NCBI GenBank assembly: GCA_029059925.1
Contig: JAIDVA010000350.1
Span: 1 to 12,264, forward strand
Source of the DNA: Eubacterium sp.
GTDB taxonomy: Bacteria > Bacillota > Clostridia > Oscillospirales > Acutalibacteraceae
Length of the DNA stretch: 12,264 nucleotides
Direction: 5' to 3'
Part shown: one piece after another, positions 1 to 7,260 of the stretch
Layout of the letters: each line of letters opens with the position of its first letter
Position numbering within the stretch: the first letter of the stretch is position 1
Position numbers and translations under genes: made by a program
Notes under the pieces: generated by a model
Told to the model about the DNA's origin: nothing
The model's database searches: none
What the model saw: only the letters and a program-made list of their open reading frames with translations

Positions 1-1274
1 GTATAGATACAAGAAAAATAACCGACGGCTGTCTTTTTATCTGCATCAAGGGCGAGCGTTTTGACGCACATCAGTTTGCACAGGAAGCACTTGATAAGGG
101 TGCAGCAGCCGTAATGATTCACAGTGACATTAATGTAAACGGCAATTATGTTAAGGTTGAAAATACATCAAAAGCACTTCTTGATTTGGGTGGCTATTAC
201 CGTTCAAAATTCGATATTCCGCTCGTTGGTCTTACCGGTTCTGTAGGCAAAACGACAACAAAGGAATTCACCTATCTTGTAGTAAATGCCAAATATAATG
301 CAATTAAGACACTCGGCAATCTGAATAATGAAATTGGTCTGCCGCAGATGCTTTTCCATATTGATGATACAACACAGGCGGCAGTTATAGAGATGGGTAT
401 GAACCATTTTGGTGAGATACACAGACTGACAACGGCCGCACAGCCTACTATAGCACTTATCACAAATATCGGCACATCGCATATAGAAAATCTCGGCTCA
501 CGTGAAGGTATACTGGAAGCTAAGCTTGAAATACTTGACGGACTTGAAAAAGGTGCACCGCTGATTTTGAATGGTGATAATGATATGCTGAAAACCGTAA
601 AAAATGATGATTATAAAATTGTTTTCTATGGTATTGATAATGGTGATTTCAAGGCTGAAAATATTGTGCAGGATAATGGAGAAACAGCGTTTGATGTTGT
701 ATATTTCGGCAAAAGACAGCATATTGTAATTCCTACAATCGGCATACATAATGTCTATAACGCTTTGGCAGCCTTTGCAGTCGGATATTACCTTGATATT
801 GATTCTCAAATGTGTGCTGATGCACTGGCTCAATATGTTCCCGAGGGGATGAGACAAAAGTCTGTAGCATGCGGCGGCGTAACCTTTATTGAGGATTGCT
901 ACAACGCAAGTCCCGATTCAATGAAAGCGGCAATCCATACGCTTTCAGATACAAAGAGCAATAAAAAAATTGCTGTTCTCTCCGATATGCTGGAGCTTGG
1001 TGATTATTCAGTGCAGGCACACAGCGAGGTTGGCAAAATGGCTGCTGATGCCGGTATTGATTATCTGCTTACAGTAGGTGATATGAGCAAGCATATTAAT
1101 AGCAGTGCTAAGGAAAACGGGCTTGAAAATGCTTTCCATTTTGACAGCAAGGAGGAGCTTGCTGATAAGCTGCTTGATATTCTTCAAAAAGGTGATGCTG
1201 TAATCTTTAAAGCATCGCGAGGAATGAAGCTTGAGGATGTAATCCATAACGTATATGACAGGTGGGGAAAATAA
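1..1274 (+). CDS. murF: UDP-N-acetylmuramoyl-tripeptide--D-alanyl-D-alanine ligase (MurF), 5'-truncated by window edge
   Basis: MurF is a cytoplasmic ATP-dependent ligase that adds D-Ala-D-Ala to UDP-MurNAc-tripeptide, the last cytoplasmic ligation of the pentapeptide. The open frame runs in from the left edge (first full codon at base 3), giving 423 visible residues. Family proteins are usually about 450, so roughly 30 N-terminal residues are missing. Visible motifs, numbered from base 3: the substrate-binding domain signature DTRKITDGCLF then KGERFDAH near the start; the P-loop TGSVGKTT at 78-85; EMGMNHFGEI near 130-140; ITNIGTSHI near 153-161; EAKLEI with the probable carbamylated Lys near 174; GIHNVYNALAA near 247-257; and the C-terminal domain signature EDCYNASPDSM near 297-307. 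The internal ATG at 114 is not the start, because conserved sequence precedes it. The TAA stop directly abuts the mraY ATG, consistent with one operon and translational coupling. Confidence 0.96.
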   Translation, partial: IDTRKITDGCLFICIKGERFDAHQFAQEALDKGAAAVMIHSDINVNGNYVKVENTSKALLDLGGYYRSKFDIPLVGLTGSVGKTTTKEFTYLVVNAKYNAIKTLGNLNNEIGLPQMLFHIDDTTQAAVIEMGMNHFGEIHRLTTAAQPTIALITNIGTSHIENLGSREGILEAKLEILDGLEKGAPLILNGDNDMLKTVKNDDYKIVFYGIDNGDFKAENIVQDNGETAFDVVYFGKRQHIVIPTIGIHNVYNALAAFAVGYYLDIDSQMCADALAQYVPEGMRQKSVACGGVTFIEDCYNASPDSMKAAIHTLSDTKSNKKIAVLSDMLELGDYSVQAHSEVGKMAADAGIDYLLTVGDMSKHINSSAKENGLENAFHFDSKEELADKLLDILQKGDAVIFKASRGMKLEDVIHNVYDRWGK

Positions 1275-2327
1275 ATGAATACTACAATTTCTTTAATTAT
1301 AAGTATTGTAATTTCTTTTGGAATTACAGCTGCCCTCGGATTTATTATTATACCTTGGCTAAGAAAGCTTAAATTCGGACAGACTATTTTAGAGATAGGT
1401 CCGAGCTGGCATAAGTCAAAGCAAGGCACACCAAATATGGGCGGACTTATGTTTATAATCGGCATTACGCTTTCCTTGGCAGTAACCTGTTTGACCGTGC
1501 ATCTTGCAGGCGGCAGTCTTGAAAGCAGTTATTCGGAAATTATGAACGGACGTGAGCTTGTATTGCTTATTGCCGGCATTGTGCTTGCACTCGGCTTTGG
1601 TGTTGTTGGATTTACGGATGACTTTATCAAAATTAAACTGAAGAGAAACGAAGGTCTTTCAGCTAAGCAGAAAACGCTCGGTCAGCTTGTTATGACCTTT
1701 GGCTATATTTTAACGCTTTGGCTTTCACATAACACAAGCTGGTATATTCCTTTTATAGGCACTGTTAATTTTGAGAAAAATGTATTTACCGCAATTATAT
1801 TCTGGGTGCTTTCATTTTTCATTGTATATGGCTGTGTAAACTCTGTTAATCTTACAGATGGTATTGACGGACTTTGCTCTTCCGTTACTACAACAGTTGC
1901 AATTTCATTTATTCTTATCGGTTTTATGCAGGAGTTTGCAGGACTCAGGCTCTTTGCAGGTGCTCTTCTCGGCGGTGTTCTCGGTTTTTTGTGCTGGAAC
2001 TGGAATCCTGCTAAAACCTTTATGGGCGATACGGGCTCATTATTCCTCGGCGGAATGGTTGTTGCACTTGGCTATCTATGCAAATGTCCGCTTATTCTTC
2101 TGCCAATCGGTATTGTCTATGTTTGTGAGACAATGAGCGATATTATCCAGATTGGTTATTTCAAAATCACACACGGCAAACGTATTTTTAAAATGGCTCC
2201 TATTCATCATCATTTTGAAATGTGCGGCTGGAAGGAAAAGAAAATCTGTTTTGTATTTTCCTTTGTTAATTTAATCGGCTGTGCAGTCGGTGTGGCATTA
2301 CTGTATTTCGGTAATTTTAACAATTAG
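1275..2327 (+). CDS. mraY: Phospho-N-acetylmuramoyl-pentapeptide transferase (MraY)
   Basis: MraY is an integral membrane enzyme that transfers phospho-MurNAc-pentapeptide from UDP to undecaprenyl phosphate, forming lipid I. The 350-residue product has the usual family length and many hydrophobic segments. Catalytic landmarks are visible: the Asp pair in GFTDDF (D115-D116), NLTDGIDGL (192-200), the Mg-binding FMGDTGS (Asp252) and the HHH triplet in MAPIHHHFE (311-313). The early signature reads GQTILEIGPSWH then GTPNMGG (about 35-57). The Arg and acidic pair found here in Escherichia coli and Bacillus (VRNDGP/IREEGP type) are changed to LEIGP, probably a lineage variant. The ATG follows the murF stop with no gap, and a GGTGGGG stretch inside the murF end can serve as its ribosome binding site. 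Unlike the Bacillus order, murD does not follow; the next gene is ftsW. Confidence 0.97.
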   Translation: MNTTISLIISIVISFGITAALGFIIIPWLRKLKFGQTILEIGPSWHKSKQGTPNMGGLMFIIGITLSLAVTCLTVHLAGGSLESSYSEIMNGRELVLLIAGIVLALGFGVVGFTDDFIKIKLKRNEGLSAKQKTLGQLVMTFGYILTLWLSHNTSWYIPFIGTVNFEKNVFTAIIFWVLSFFIVYGCVNSVNLTDGIDGLCSSVTTTVAISFILIGFMQEFAGLRLFAGALLGGVLGFLCWNWNPAKTFMGDTGSLFLGGMVVALGYLCKCPLILLPIGIVYVCETMSDIIQIGYFKITHGKRIFKMAPIHHHFEMCGWKEKKICFVFSFVNLIGCAVGVALLYFGNFNN

Positions 2328-2360
2328 TAAAATAAATTAAATTCTGAAAGGAGTGTTAGT

Positions 2361-3578
2361 ATGCCTGAGAGCTTGTCAAAAAACAATTCTAAAATAATAA
2401 AGACAAACAAAAAGAAGTCCAAAGGCATAAGCAAGGACGATATATTCATTACAGGCAGCATTGATATACCACTGCTTGCATTTACGATTGCTCTGTTAAC
2501 AATCGGACTTATAATGCTCTTTTCAGCATCCTATCCATACGCGTATTATAAAACACCAAATCATGATTCATATTATTTCTTCACACGTCAGTTCGTCTTT
2601 ACAATAGTCGGCTTGGTGGCAATGTTTGTTATGTCAAAGATAAATTATAAGTGGCTTAAGGTTTTTGTGATACCTCTTCTTGCAGTTACAATCCTGTTGC
2701 TTATTATTGTTCTTTTTTACCATACAAATCTTCCGGGTGCAGACGGCGGCAGCTTTAAAAGATTTATTCCGCTTCCCGGTGGACTTACATTTCAGCCGTC
2801 CGACCTTGCTAAGTTTACATTGATACTGACCTTTGCATCCTATATAAGCGACTACTATAATAAAATGAATAAGTTTAAATATGGTATTGCGTATCCGCTT
2901 GGAATAATAGCCATTTTCTGTGGCTTGATTTTCCTTGAGCATCATATGTCCTGCACAATATTAATGTTTCTTATCGGCGCAACACTAATGTGGGCAGGCG
3001 GCAGCGACTGGAAGCTGTTTGCATTCGGTGCGGCCGTTCTCGTACTTGTTGTGTTCATGGTCATTACTTTCCCTGAGCTGCTTGAAAACTATGCCGGTGA
3101 AAGAGTAAGAGCATGGCTTGACAAGGACTATTCGCCGGGTGACAAAAGGTGGCAGACAAATAATTCACTTTATGCTATAGGTTCGGGTGGATTTTTTGGT
3201 GTAGGACTCGGCAATTCCAAACAGAAATACCTTTATGTAGCTGAGCCTCAGAATGACTTTATTTTTTCAATAGTATGCGAGGAACTGGGCTTTATCGGAG
3301 CTGCAATTATTATTTTCCTGTTTGGTGCATTGGTTGTTCGTGGCTTTATTGTTGCTGCAAGATGTCACGATAAGTTCGGAGCCCTGCTTGTAATCGGTGT
3401 AATTGCTCAGATTGGCTTGCAGGTAGGACTTAATATTTTAGTTGTAACGGATACTATTCCAAACACGGGTATTGCCCTTCCATTCTTCTCCTATGGCGGT
3501 ACGGCAATGATGATGCTGCTCTTCGAGATTGGTGTTGTTCTGGCGGTATCGCGAAAATCAAGCCAACAAAAGGTGTAG
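2361..3578 (+). CDS. ftsW: SEDS-family peptidoglycan glycosyltransferase, FtsW/SpoVE type
   Basis: SEDS proteins polymerise lipid II into glycan strands at the membrane with a partner class B penicillin-binding protein; the FtsW branch acts at the septum. The 405-residue product has a Lys-rich cytoplasmic tail (about 1-33) and then about ten hydrophobic segments. Signatures are FQPSDLAKF (about 144-152; the usual Glu of QPSE is Asp here), IGSGGFFGVGLGNS (273-286), EPQNDFIFSIVCEELGF (295-311; Asp299 aligns with the catalytic Asp of the family) and NTGIALPFFSYGG (368-380). The start is supported by AAAGGAG at 2347-2353, seven bases upstream of the ATG. It lies between mraY and murG, as ftsW/spoVE does in other Firmicutes. 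FtsW and SpoVE cannot be told apart by sequence alone; the dcw position favours a division role, and RodA is less likely. Confidence 0.94.
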   Translation: MPESLSKNNSKIIKTNKKKSKGISKDDIFITGSIDIPLLAFTIALLTIGLIMLFSASYPYAYYKTPNHDSYYFFTRQFVFTIVGLVAMFVMSKINYKWLKVFVIPLLAVTILLLIIVLFYHTNLPGADGGSFKRFIPLPGGLTFQPSDLAKFTLILTFASYISDYYNKMNKFKYGIAYPLGIIAIFCGLIFLEHHMSCTILMFLIGATLMWAGGSDWKLFAFGAAVLVLVVFMVITFPELLENYAGERVRAWLDKDYSPGDKRWQTNNSLYAIGSGGFFGVGLGNSKQKYLYVAEPQNDFIFSIVCEELGFIGAAIIIFLFGALVVRGFIVAARCHDKFGALLVIGVIAQIGLQVGLNILVVTDTIPNTGIALPFFSYGGTAMMMLLFEIGVVLAVSRKSSQQKV

Positions 3579-3581
3579 CAT

Positions 3582-3586
3582 GGAGG
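3582..3586 (+). promoter_or_regulatory. Ribosome binding site that decides the murG start
   Basis: GGAGG sits eight bases upstream of the ATG at 3595, which begins the canonical MurG N-terminus (MKILFATGGTAGH). This favours 3595 over the in-frame ATG at 3580, which lies two bases after the ftsW stop and has only a weaker AGGTG upstream. Confidence 0.75.
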
Positions 3587-3594
3587 ATGAGAAT

Positions 3595-4713
3595 ATGAAA
3601 ATTTTATTTGCAACAGGCGGAACAGCAGGTCACATCAATCCTGCACTTGCTGTTGCGTCTTACATAAGAGAAAATAATAATGATGCACAGATTCTGTTTA
3701 TCGGAACTGCTGATCATATGGAGTCGAGGCTTGTTCCTGAAGCAGGATTTGATTTTAAAACAATAGAGATTTCAGGCTTTCGCCGTTCATTTTCACCAAA
3801 AGCGATTTCACATAATATTAAAACAGTTATGAGACTCATGAAAGCATCCGGTGAAAGCAAAAAGATTATTAATGAATTCAAGCCGGATGTCGTAGTCGGC
3901 TTTGGCGGATATGTTTCGGGTCCTGTTTTGCAGACTGCAGTTAAAATGGGCATCCCGACCTGTATTCACGAACAGAATGCTTTTCCTGGCATTACCAATA
4001 AAACCCTTGCTAAAGAGGTTGACAGGGTAATGCTTACGGTTGAAGATGCGAAAAAACATCTTGAGCCTAAAAATCCTGTTGAGGTTACAGGACTTCCTGT
4101 CCGCGGTGAGCTCCTTAAGGCTGACAGAGATTTGGCAAGGGCACAGCTTAATATCCCCGATGATAAATATTTGGTGCTCTCTTTTGGTGGCTCACTTGGT
4201 GCAAAGCCGCTGAATGAAGCTATGTATGATATTTTGCTTGACAGTGCTGAGAGCGGAAAATACTGCCACATACATTCAGTCGGAACAAACGGAAGTGAGT
4301 TCCTTGATAAATTCAAAGCAGACGGTTTTGCAGACGGCAGAAAAGGCACAGTTGAGGTAAGACAGTATATCGATAATATGGATGTATGTATGGCTGCCGC
4401 AGATTTGGTTATCGGCAGGGCAGGTGCATCCTCACTTTCTGAGATTGAGGCAATGGGTAAGGCATCCATTCTGATTCCATCACCCTATGTTGCAGAAAAT
4501 CATCAGTTCCACAACGCAATGGCTCTTGTGAACAGAAATGCAGGCTTTGTAATTGAAGAGAAGGATTTAACTTCACAGGTGCTCAGAAATAAGATTGATG
4601 AGCTGCTGGCTGACAATATAAAGCTTAAAGAAATTGAGAATAATGCAAAGGCTATGGCTATAACAGATTCAAGAGAACGTATCGCAGGCATTATTCTTTC
4701 TCTTGTAAAATAA
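3595..4713 (+). CDS. murG: Undecaprenyldiphospho-muramoylpentapeptide beta-N-acetylglucosaminyltransferase (MurG)
   Basis: MurG is a peripheral GT-B glycosyltransferase on the inner membrane face that adds GlcNAc from UDP-GlcNAc to lipid I, giving lipid II. From the ATG at 3595 the product is 372 residues, close to the usual 355-370. The N-terminal domain shows GGTAGHINPALA (from residue 8), GFGGYVSGP and HEQNAFPGITNK. The C-terminal UDP-GlcNAc-binding domain shows SFGGSLGAKPLNEA (GGSQGA-type loop), then GRAGASSLSEIEAMGK and ENHQFHNA. The frame is open further upstream into ftsW, but the GGAGG and the family N-terminus support 3595. The gap from the ftsW stop is only 16 bases, so the two are probably co-translated. 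After the TAA there is a 133-base gap before murA. Confidence 0.96.
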   Translation: MKILFATGGTAGHINPALAVASYIRENNNDAQILFIGTADHMESRLVPEAGFDFKTIEISGFRRSFSPKAISHNIKTVMRLMKASGESKKIINEFKPDVVVGFGGYVSGPVLQTAVKMGIPTCIHEQNAFPGITNKTLAKEVDRVMLTVEDAKKHLEPKNPVEVTGLPVRGELLKADRDLARAQLNIPDDKYLVLSFGGSLGAKPLNEAMYDILLDSAESGKYCHIHSVGTNGSEFLDKFKADGFADGRKGTVEVRQYIDNMDVCMAAADLVIGRAGASSLSEIEAMGKASILIPSPYVAENHQFHNAMALVNRNAGFVIEEKDLTSQVLRNKIDELLADNIKLKEIENNAKAMAITDSRERIAGIILSLVK

Positions 4714-4736
4714 AATGGGTCATAAAAAATAAACAG

Positions 4737-4748
4737 GTAATTTATTAC
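4737..4748. repeat. Short palindrome in the murG-murA gap
   Basis: GTAAT-TT-ATTAC is a perfect 5-bp inverted repeat with a 2-base centre, 31 bases upstream of the large hairpin. It could be an operator-like site or chance in AT-rich DNA; there is no supporting context. Confidence 0.3.
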
Positions 4749-4779
4749 TTTGGCAAGCATATTAATCAAATAGCAAAAA

Positions 4780-4844
4780 AATCACTCCTGCATATGATAT
4801 GGTGATAAGGCATTTACCTTATTTCCATAGATGCAGAGGTGATT
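4780..4844 (+). promoter_or_regulatory. Long imperfect hairpin in the murA 5' region, with the murA ribosome binding site in its 3' arm
   Basis: The left arm (4780-4810) and right arm (4817-4844) pair around the 6-base loop CATTTA. From the base: AATCAC pairs with GTGATT, then one wobble and one C-A mismatch, then CTGCAT with ATGCAG, then an internal bulge (ATGA opposite G), then TATGG with CCATA, one T-T mismatch and a wobble, and finally ATAAGG with CCTTAT next to the loop. The right arm includes GAGGTGAT (4836-4843), a near-complete Shine-Dalgarno match five bases before the murA ATG (counting from the end of GAGGTG). The left-arm ATCACTCC is the complementary stretch. There is no T-run after the stem, so it does not look like an intrinsic terminator. 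Folding would be expected to hide the ribosome binding site; that regulatory role is inference. Confidence 0.7.
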
Positions 4845-4846
4845 GA

Positions 4847-6148
4847 ATGGAAATATTCAAAATTAACGGACAAAAGAGTCTATCAGGTGATGTTACGCTG
4901 CATGGTGCAAAAAATTCAGCTTTGCCGATTCTGTGTGCCTCACTGCTTGTTAAGGGCGAAAGCATAATACATAATTGTCCGGATTTAAGTGATGTAAAAA
5001 CAACTCTCAAAATTCTTGAGGATTTAGGCTGTAAGGTAAAGAGAAATGGCGACACTGTCATAATAGATGCAAGCGAAGTTACTGCATCACAGATTGATGA
5101 AGGTGTCATGAGAACAATGCGATCATCAATTCTGTTTTTAGGTGCACTTGTCTCAAGAACAGGATGTGCTTCTATTTATCTTCCGGGTGGCTGTGATATA
5201 GGAACAAGGCCTGTTGATATGCATATAAGAGCGCTGAAAAGCTTAGGCGCAACAATTACCGAAAATGGCTCATCCATAACCTGCTGTGCAGACAGATTAA
5301 CAGGTGCAAAAATTATTTTGCCATTTGCATCGGTTGGTGCAACTGAAAATATAATAATTGCAGCTGCAGTGTCAAAGGGTAAAACAACGATAATTAATCC
5401 TGCAAGAGAGCCTGAAATTTGCGATCTTGCCGAATTTTTAAACAAATGCGGCGCACGTATTTATGGTGCAGGTGAAACATCGATTGAAATCGAGGGTGTA
5501 GATAAGCTTATACCCTGCGAGCACAGAATTATTCCTGACAGAATTTTAGCTTCAACATATATGAGTGCCTGTGCAGTTACAGGCGGTGATATTGTTATAC
5601 ATGATGTTAAGCCAACACATTTATCACCCGTTTTTCCGGTATTTAATGAAATGGGCTGCAGGCTTTATCTTAACCGTGATGAACTGAGAATAGTTGCTCC
5701 AAAAAGACTCAGACGTGTTAAAATGATTAAAACAATGCCGTTCCCTGCCTTTCCTACAGATTCACAGTCGCCTGTAACCGCCGCACTTACAATGGCTAAG
5801 GGTACATCTGTAATCAAGGAGAATATATTTGAAAATCGATTCAGATTTGTAGGTCAGCTTAACCGATTCGGTGCAGATATTGCAGTTGATGAACAAATGG
5901 CAGTTATTAATGGTGTCAAGCTTTTACATGGTGCAGATGTCTATGCAACCGATTTGAGGGGCGGTGCAGCACTTGTTATTGCAGGAATTGCAGCCGAGGG
6001 TGAAACAACAGTCCGTTCCATTGAGCATATTGATAGGGGATATGCAGGTCTTGAAAATAATTTTAAACAATTAGGTGCAGATATAAAGAGGATTGAAGAT
6101 GAAGAAATCTCAAAAGAAAAGGACAAAAAAAGCATCAAAGCCGATTAA
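4847..6148 (+). CDS. murA: UDP-N-acetylglucosamine 1-carboxyvinyltransferase (MurA)
   Basis: MurA transfers enolpyruvate from PEP to UDP-GlcNAc, the first committed step of peptidoglycan precursor synthesis, in the cytoplasm; it is the fosfomycin target. The 433-residue product begins MEIFKINGQKSLSG, typical of the family. Substrate and catalytic residues are visible: Lys22-Asn23 in LHGAKNSALP, Arg92 in MRTMRSS, the catalytic Cys116 in LPGGCDIGTRPVDMH (so it is predicted to be fosfomycin-sensitive rather than a Cys-to-Asp variant), and Asp305 in FPTDSQSP. The end carries DLRGGAALVIAG and HIDRGYAGLENNF. A hydrophilic tail of about 16 residues (DEEISKEKDKK) is encoded by the part that overlaps ftsQ by 50 bases. 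Many Firmicutes carry two murA paralogues; which one this is cannot be decided here. Confidence 0.97.
   Translation: MEIFKINGQKSLSGDVTLHGAKNSALPILCASLLVKGESIIHNCPDLSDVKTTLKILEDLGCKVKRNGDTVIIDASEVTASQIDEGVMRTMRSSILFLGALVSRTGCASIYLPGGCDIGTRPVDMHIRALKSLGATITENGSSITCCADRLTGAKIILPFASVGATENIIIAAAVSKGKTTIINPAREPEICDLAEFLNKCGARIYGAGETSIEIEGVDKLIPCEHRIIPDRILASTYMSACAVTGGDIVIHDVKPTHLSPVFPVFNEMGCRLYLNRDELRIVAPKRLRRVKMIKTMPFPAFPTDSQSPVTAALTMAKGTSVIKENIFENRFRFVGQLNRFGADIAVDEQMAVINGVKLLHGADVYATDLRGGAALVIAGIAAEGETTVRSIEHIDRGYAGLENNFKQLGADIKRIEDEEISKEKDKKSIKAD
6085..6091 (+). promoter_or_regulatory. Ribosome binding site that decides the ftsQ start
   Basis: AAAGAGG inside the 3' end of murA lies seven bases upstream of the ATG at 6099. 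The in-frame TTG at 6093 is only one base away from it, too close to be initiated from this site. Confidence 0.65.
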
Positions 6149-7049
6149 GGGTAATGAACAAAGCTTTAACGACTTAGGTATTGAGCCTCCTAAAATATAT
6201 AGGGAAAGTCAGAGAACTGTATACTCTGATTCAGCGAATAGGGAAAGAAGACAGCCCGGAAGAAAAGCTGATAACCTTACTCATGCTGAGAAAAGACAAA
6301 AGGATAATAAAAAAAGAAAAAAGAGAAATAAGTTCAGAAAGGTTTTAATCTGGCTTATGATTATTATCGCCTTTGCTGCAACCGGAACAGTTCTTTCTTT
6401 AACAGTATTTTTTCATATAGATACAATAGAGGTAATAGGTGACACCAACTATGAGCTTAATGAAATACTTGCTCAGTGTACAATAGATAAAGGTGAAAAT
6501 CTGTTTTTATCTGATACGCAGACAGCAAAGCAAATGCTTGAACAAAACCTTCCTTATATATATAATGCAGAGATAAAAAGAAAATTACCATATACAATTG
6601 AAATTCAGATAACAACTGCACAGCCTGCCTATTCTATAATGAATAAGGATAAAACCTATATTCTTCTTGACGACAGATTCAAGGTGCTTGAAGAGAGTGC
6701 AGAAAAATCACGGGGTATTACAATTCAAAAAGCAGAGATTGAAAGTGCTGCTGCAGGCATGAGAATTATATTCAAGGATTCGGATGTCGGTGATTGCCTT
6801 TCAAAGCTTGCTAAAACAGTAAATGATAACAGCTTTTCAGAAATTACGGCGATATATTGCAATAATATAAATGATAATTACGTTGTATACGATGGCAGAA
6901 TAGAGTTTAAACTCGGTACCTGTGATAATCTTGAAAAAAAGATATATCAGGGTCTGACTGCCTGCGCAGAGCTTAATAATTCAAATCCGAATGCTACGGG
7001 AACAATGACAATTACAGGTGACAAGTCGTTATACTTTACAGAGAAATAG
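6099..7049 (+). CDS. ftsQ: Cell division protein FtsQ/DivIB
   Basis: FtsQ/DivIB is a bitopic divisome protein that bridges early and late division proteins together with FtsL/DivIC and FtsB. From the ATG at 6099 it has 316 residues. Residues 1-80 are a hydrophilic, very Lys/Arg-rich cytoplasmic tail with clusters such as KKSQKKRTKKASK and KKRKKRNKFRK. A single membrane segment follows (about 81-105). The extracytoplasmic POTRA domain begins HIDTIEVIGDTNYELNEI (about 106-175), followed by the beta domain. It overlaps the end of murA by 50 bases in another frame, which suggests coupled translation. The long basic tail is as in DivIB of Firmicutes rather than proteobacterial FtsQ. Sequence identity in this family is low, so the call rests on topology, the POTRA start and the position between murA and ftsZ. 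Confidence 0.88.
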   Translation: MKKSQKKRTKKASKPIKGNEQSFNDLGIEPPKIYRESQRTVYSDSANRERRQPGRKADNLTHAEKRQKDNKKRKKRNKFRKVLIWLMIIIAFAATGTVLSLTVFFHIDTIEVIGDTNYELNEILAQCTIDKGENLFLSDTQTAKQMLEQNLPYIYNAEIKRKLPYTIEIQITTAQPAYSIMNKDKTYILLDDRFKVLEESAEKSRGITIQKAEIESAAAGMRIIFKDSDVGDCLSKLAKTVNDNSFSEITAIYCNNINDNYVVYDGRIEFKLGTCDNLEKKIYQGLTACAELNNSNPNATGTMTITGDKSLYFTEK

Positions 7050-7065
7050 GCGTAAAGCGAATTAC

Positions 7066-7075
7066 TTGTCGAAAA
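7066..7075 (+). promoter_or_regulatory. Candidate Spo0A box upstream of ftsZ
   Basis: TTGTCGAAAA contains the 0A-box core TGTCGAA exactly and overlaps the P1 -35 element. A second match, TTGTCAAA, is at 7138-7145 over the P2 -35. The box is known for Spo0A of Bacillus and Clostridium; whether this organism has Spo0A cannot be seen here. Confidence 0.35.
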
Positions 7076-7095
7076 TATAGACATTTGATTATAAT
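7066..7095 (+). promoter_or_regulatory. Candidate SigA promoter P1 upstream of ftsZ
   Basis: TTGTCG (7066-7071) and a perfect TATAAT (7090-7095) are separated by 18 bases. The -35 matches the consensus at 4 of 6 positions. It is one of three tandem candidates in the 211-base gap between ftsQ and ftsZ. Confidence 0.5.
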
Positions 7096-7137
7096 TGTGC
7101 AAAATATATAACAAAAGAAAAAATTACAGAAAAAAGA

Positions 7138-7166
7138 TTGTCAAATTACTTGAAAAATATTATAAA
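7138..7166 (+). promoter_or_regulatory. Candidate SigA promoter P2 upstream of ftsZ
   Basis: TTGTCA (5 of 6) at 7138-7143 and TATAAA (5 of 6) at 7161-7166 are separated by the ideal 17 bases. A second 0A-box-like TTGTCAAA coincides with the -35. Confidence 0.55.
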
Positions 7167-7172
7167 AAAGTA

Positions 7173-7201
7173 TTGCAAAAAGATTACAATATTGTTACAA
7201 T
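7173..7201 (+). promoter_or_regulatory. Candidate SigA promoter P3, proximal to ftsZ
   Basis: TTGCAA (7173-7178), a 17-base spacer and TACAAT (7196-7201), with an extended -10 TG at 7193-7194. This is the best overall candidate and predicts a start near 7208 and a leader of about 53 bases ending in AAGGAG at 7246-7251 before the ftsZ ATG. Confidence 0.65.
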
Positions 7202-7260
7202 ATGAAAGGTGACAGAATCGACAGCGATTTAGACTAAAAATATATAAGGAGAATTAAAAT

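Noticed and set aside
114..116. ATG at 114 as the start of murF
   Set aside because: Conserved MurF residues (DTRKITDG, KGERFDAH) are encoded in frame before it, so the gene enters from outside the window.
3529..3594. Longer murG starts (open frame from 3529; ATG at 3580)
   Set aside because: The first would overlap ftsW, and neither encodes family-like residues. GGAGG at 3582-3586 and the MKILFATGGT start favour 3595.
3966..4469. A 167-codon open frame on the minus strand inside murG
   Set aside because: It lies fully antisense to a clear murG, has Ser/Ala/Leu-rich composition typical of a shadow frame, and has no ribosome binding site or known motif.
4780..4844. The murA hairpin as an intrinsic terminator of the upstream operon
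   Set aside because: There is no T-run after the stem; the 3' arm leads straight into the murA ribosome binding site and start.
6093..6095. TTG at 6093 as the ftsQ start
   Set aside because: It is one base from the AAAGAGG site; the ATG at 6099 has correct spacing.
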